From the NCBI GenBank assembly GCA_937907975.1, contig CALEQS010000094.1:1-8745 (forward strand): a stretch of 8,745 bases of DNA. Direction: 5' to 3'. Below, piece after piece: positions 6,404 through 8,745 of the stretch (positions within the stretch are counted from its first letter, which is position 1; every line of letters begins with the position of its first letter). The notes below the pieces were generated by a model, which saw nothing but the letters and a program-made list of their open reading frames with translations, was not told the origin of the DNA and ran no database searches. The DNA comes from an uncultured Clostridia bacterium. GTDB taxonomy: Bacteria > Bacillota > Clostridia > Oscillospirales > Oscillospiraceae. Position numbers and translations under genes: made by a program.

Positions 6404-7785
6404 ACTGTCTGATTCCTCTCTTTTTCTTTGATTATAATGTGGAGGCACGGCTGGCCGGGGGCCGGAACGGCGGCGGCGTCTATGCCGATGCTCCAGACGG
6501 CGGCGCACCGCCCAAGCTGCTCCAGCACCGGGATGAGATCCCGGCGGGCTTCTGGGATGCGGCGCTCGATCATCCATTTTTTCACGCTCTTGGTGCCCTC
6601 TCGGCCCGCCAGCTTCAATTCGTCACCGGTTTTCCGCTTGCGCAGCACCACCGGTTCAAAGGCGGAAAGGTAAAATTCCGCACCGTCACTGTGCGTCCAG
6701 TCCTCCGGGCACACCGTCTGCTCCACCGTGACAGTGTAGGGGCCGATGTCCCGGGTGCCGGTGAAATCCAGCTCCGTCTCGGGCAGGATCTCCACCCGGC
6801 CCGGGAAGGAGAACACCAGCGAATCGTAGACCCGCTGGGCGGAGATGCCCCGGGGCAGGTCACAGTGGGCGCTGGGATCACTGCCCCGGCACAGCTCCAG
6901 CACCATGCGGCGCTGGCGGGCGGTGAGCACCAGCTCGGGTTCCAGCTTTTCCGCCGCGGCCTGAATGACCCGGGCGGCGATGGCGGCGCTCTGGCCGTTC
7001 ACACTGTCCAGCGGAAGAATGACGCTGCCGGCGGCCACTGTGGCGTCCATGGCCAGATTGGCGGCCCGGGCGGAGAGAAATTCGCCGTCCTGCCGCAGGG
7101 AGGCGGCGGTGGCGGAGAGTGTTTCGGTGAGATTCGGGTTCATCTGCCGCAGCAGGGGCATGACCTTGTGCCGCAGTAGATTGCGCGGGGTGTAGTCCGG
7201 GTCGGCGTTGGTGGCGTCCTCCACAAAGGGGATGCCCTCTTCAGCGGCGTAGGACTCAATGAGTGCCCGGGGCACATTCAGGAACGGCCGCACCAGCCGC
7301 CCGCGGCGGGGCGGGATGCCTCCAAGGCCGCTCAGCCCGCTGCCCCGCACCAGATGGAGAAGCAGGGTCTCGGCATTGTCGTCAGCGTGGTGGGCGGTGG
7401 CAATGACGCAGTCGTCAAACTGGTCGGCCACCTTGTGGAACCAGTCGTAGCGTAGCTTCCGCCCGGCCTCCTCCAGCCCCAGGCCGTGCTCTTTTGCGTA
7501 ATAGGGCACGTCTACCTTGACGGCGTGGAGGGGGATGCCCTGCGCTTCGCACTGGGCGCGGACAAATTCCGCGTCCGCGTCGGACTCGGGCCGGATGCCG
7601 TGGTCAAAGTGGCAGGCGTGCACCTGAAAGCCCAGCCGCGCAGACTGCCCGGCCAGAAAGTGGAGCAGGCTCATGGAGTCCACCCCGCCGCTGACGCAGC
7701 ACAGCACCGTTCCCCCGGCGGGAAACATGGCGTATTCCTCGGCCAGCGGCATCACCCTGGCCAGCAGTTTCTTTTCTTCACTCAT
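6400..7785 (-). CDS. tilS: tRNA(Ile)-lysidine synthetase
   Basis: 461-residue ATP-dependent enzyme that attaches lysine to C34 of the CAU anticodon of tRNA(Ile2), changing its codon reading from AUG to AUA and its identity from Met to Ile. Seen: the N-type ATP pyrophosphatase loop SGGVDS (32-37), FDHGIRPES (60-68), AHHADDNAETLLLHLVRGSGLSGLGGIPP (131-159) containing the family's conserved metal and ATP residues, VEDATNADPDYTPRNLLRHKVMP (188-210), a linker, and the C-terminal tRNA-binding domain with GTKSVKKWM and IPEARRDLIPVL. The frame could extend to a TTG at 7848, but that has no ribosome-binding site. The ATG at 7785 has AGGAG 12 nt upstream, rather far but the best available. The gene follows dnaB by 99 nt and overlaps hpt by 4 nt. 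It is essential in most bacteria. Confidence 0.96.
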   Translation of the reverse strand: MSEEKKLLARVMPLAEEYAMFPAGGTVLCCVSGGVDSMSLLHFLAGQSARLGFQVHACHFDHGIRPESDADAEFVRAQCEAQGIPLHAVKVDVPYYAKEHGLGLEEAGRKLRYDWFHKVADQFDDCVIATAHHADDNAETLLLHLVRGSGLSGLGGIPPRRGRLVRPFLNVPRALIESYAAEEGIPFVEDATNADPDYTPRNLLRHKVMPLLRQMNPNLTETLSATAASLRQDGEFLSARAANLAMDATVAAGSVILPLDSVNGQSAAIAARVIQAAAEKLEPELVLTARQRRMVLELCRGSDPSAHCDLPRGISAQRVYDSLVFSFPGRVEILPETELDFTGTRDIGPYTVTVEQTVCPEDWTHSDGAEFYLSAFEPVVLRKRKTGDELKLAGREGTKSVKKWMIERRIPEARRDLIPVLEQLGRCAAVWSIGIDAAAVPAPGQPCLHIIIKEKERNQTV

Positions 7786-7884
7786 AAATGCTGATAACTC
7801 CTGTGGGAGTGGGGGTTGAGATTTTTCGATCAGGAGGACAAACCCCAATTTGAACGAGTTTCTTTCAGTGATTCCCTGCTCTCC

Positions 7885-8745
7885 TCACGGCTCCTGATGC
7901 TTCCAGTCCACGCTGGAGAAGGTGGTGAATTCAGGCAGCCACTGGAGGGGAACGGTGGCCAGCTCGCCGTGGCGGTTTTTGGCCACGATGCACTCGGCCA
8001 GATTGTGGTTTTCCGTGTCCTGATTATAGTAGTCATCGCGATAGATGAACATAACGATGTCGGCGTCCTGCTCGATAGCGCCGGATTCACGCAGGTCACT
8101 CAGCCGGGGTCGCTTGTTCTCGCGGTTCTCGTTGGCACGGGACAGCTGGCTCAGGCAGATGACCGGCACATTCAGCTCTTTTGCCATGATCTTCAGGGCG
8201 CGGGAGATGTCGCTGACCACCTGCTGGCGGCTCTCGCCGGAGTAGTTCTGCTTGCCCCCGGCGCTGGTCATCAGCTGGAGGTAGTCGATGACAACCAGAC
8301 CCAGATTTTCCACCCGGCGGCACTTTGCGTTCATGTCCGCAACGGACAGGGACGGGTTGTCGTCAATCAGGATGTTGGCGTGGTTCAGGGCGGAGGCGGC
8401 CAGCGCCACCTTCTCCCAGTCCTCATCGGTCAGGCTGCCGGTGGTAAGCTTTTTGTTGTCCACAAAGGACTCGTTGCTCAGCAGGCGCATGGCCAGCTGC
8501 TCCCGGCTCATTTCCAGCGAGAAGAATACGCAGGCCTTGCCGGAGTGCTTTCCGGCGTAGAGCAGGATGTTCAGTGCCAGCGAGGTCTTGCCCATGCCGG
8601 GACGGGCAGCCAGCAGAATGAGGTCGCTTTTATTGAGGCCGGAGATGACCGTGTCCACATCGGGTAGACCGGTGGACAGGCCGGGGACGGCGCTGTCGCT
8701 GCTGGCCAGCTCGGCCAGACGCTCATACACTTCGTGCATGACAGC
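7885..8745 (-). CDS. dnaB: Replicative DNA helicase DnaB, C-terminal part (5' end outside window)
   Basis: RecA-fold C-terminal domain of the hexameric helicase that unwinds DNA ahead of the replication fork. The frame stays open to the right edge and the visible sequence begins in the linker, so the ATG at 8739 is internal; the N-terminal domain (about 150-180 residues) lies outside. Counting from that Met: STGLPDVDTVISGL, Walker A ARPGMGKTS (45-53), FSLEMSREQLAMRLL, Walker B LVVIDYLQL (148-156), the SQLSR sensor (197-201), RPRLSDLRESGAIEQDADIVMFIYRDDYY containing the arginine-finger region, and the C-terminal AKNRHGE. All core motifs are intact. It leads the minus-strand cluster dnaB-tilS-hpt-ftsH. 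A phage DnaB-like helicase is unlikely given the housekeeping neighbours. Confidence 0.96.
   Translation of the reverse strand, partial: AVMHEVYERLAELASSDSAVPGLSTGLPDVDTVISGLNKSDLILLAARPGMGKTSLALNILLYAGKHSGKACVFFSLEMSREQLAMRLLSNESFVDNKKLTTGSLTDEDWEKVALAASALNHANILIDDNPSLSVADMNAKCRRVENLGLVVIDYLQLMTSAGGKQNYSGESRQQVVSDISRALKIMAKELNVPVICLSQLSRANENRENKRPRLSDLRESGAIEQDADIVMFIYRDDYYNQDTENHNLAECIVAKNRHGELATVPLQWLPEFTTFSSVDWKHQEP

Noticed and set aside
6404..6577. Upstream extension of hpt to 6577
   Set aside because: The extra 58 residues are Arg/Pro-rich, lie inside the tilS C-terminal domain in another frame, and are absent from the hypoxanthine phosphoribosyltransferase family.
7786..7848. Upstream extension of tilS to a TTG codon at 7848
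   Set aside because: There is no ribosome-binding site before the TTG, and the added residues precede the normal TilS start. The ATG at 7785 has AGGAG upstream, although 12 nt away.
7785..7884. Possible terminator or regulatory hairpin between dnaB and tilS
   Set aside because: Only a 6-bp GGGGTT/AACCCC pairing with a loop of more than 20 nt is present, without a U-run, so it is not supported.
7816..8667. A 283-codon plus-strand frame antisense to dnaB, and similar long frames antisense to tilS
   Set aside because: Same codon-bias shadow. The opposite strand encodes intact DnaB and TilS, and there is no ribosome-binding site or domain in the antisense frames.

Overview
The window reads as an ordinary chromosomal stretch of a high-GC (roughly 60%) Gram-positive anaerobe, most likely a clostridial gut bacterium of the Oscillospiraceae/Ruminococcaceae type. 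This placement is inferred from three things: the Firmicutes-type gene order tilS-hpt-ftsH sitting next to dnaB, the strong GC-ending codon preference, and the protein flavour of FtsH and IleS. No species can be named from the sequence alone.

Layout. Positions 1-1902 (+) hold the 3' two thirds of ileS, whose start lies outside the window. A strong bidirectional hairpin terminator (about 1935-1980) separates it from a convergent small FMN-binding, pyridoxamine-phosphate-oxidase-like gene (2042-2434, -). A short divergent promoter region (2435-2615) leads into an hxlR-type regulator (2616-2990, +) and a GNAT acetyltransferase (3005-3418, +), ending in a good terminator (3439-3482). Positions 3483-3763 have no convincing gene but contain a second strong hairpin. 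From 3764 to the right edge, all genes are on the minus strand and read dnaB (partial) -> tilS -> hpt -> ftsH.

How the genes work together. The right half is a classic housekeeping cluster: the replicative helicase DnaB, the tRNA(Ile2) anticodon lysidine synthetase TilS, the purine-salvage enzyme hypoxanthine phosphoribosyltransferase, and the membrane quality-control protease FtsH. The tilS and hpt genes overlap by ATGA. Between hpt and ftsH sits a 113-bp nested palindromic repeat, the most element-like sequence in the window. The left-centre block (flavoprotein / HxlR regulator / acetyltransferase) looks like a small accessory stress or redox-response module. Its divergent promoters share short repeated sequences that are plausible regulator sites.

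I found no CRISPR array, phage gene, transposase, rRNA or tRNA. I see no convincing undescribed system. The items most worth a second look are the nested repeat at 5658-5770, the candidate HxlR operator layout at 2451-2592, and the unexplained 3483-3763 interval.
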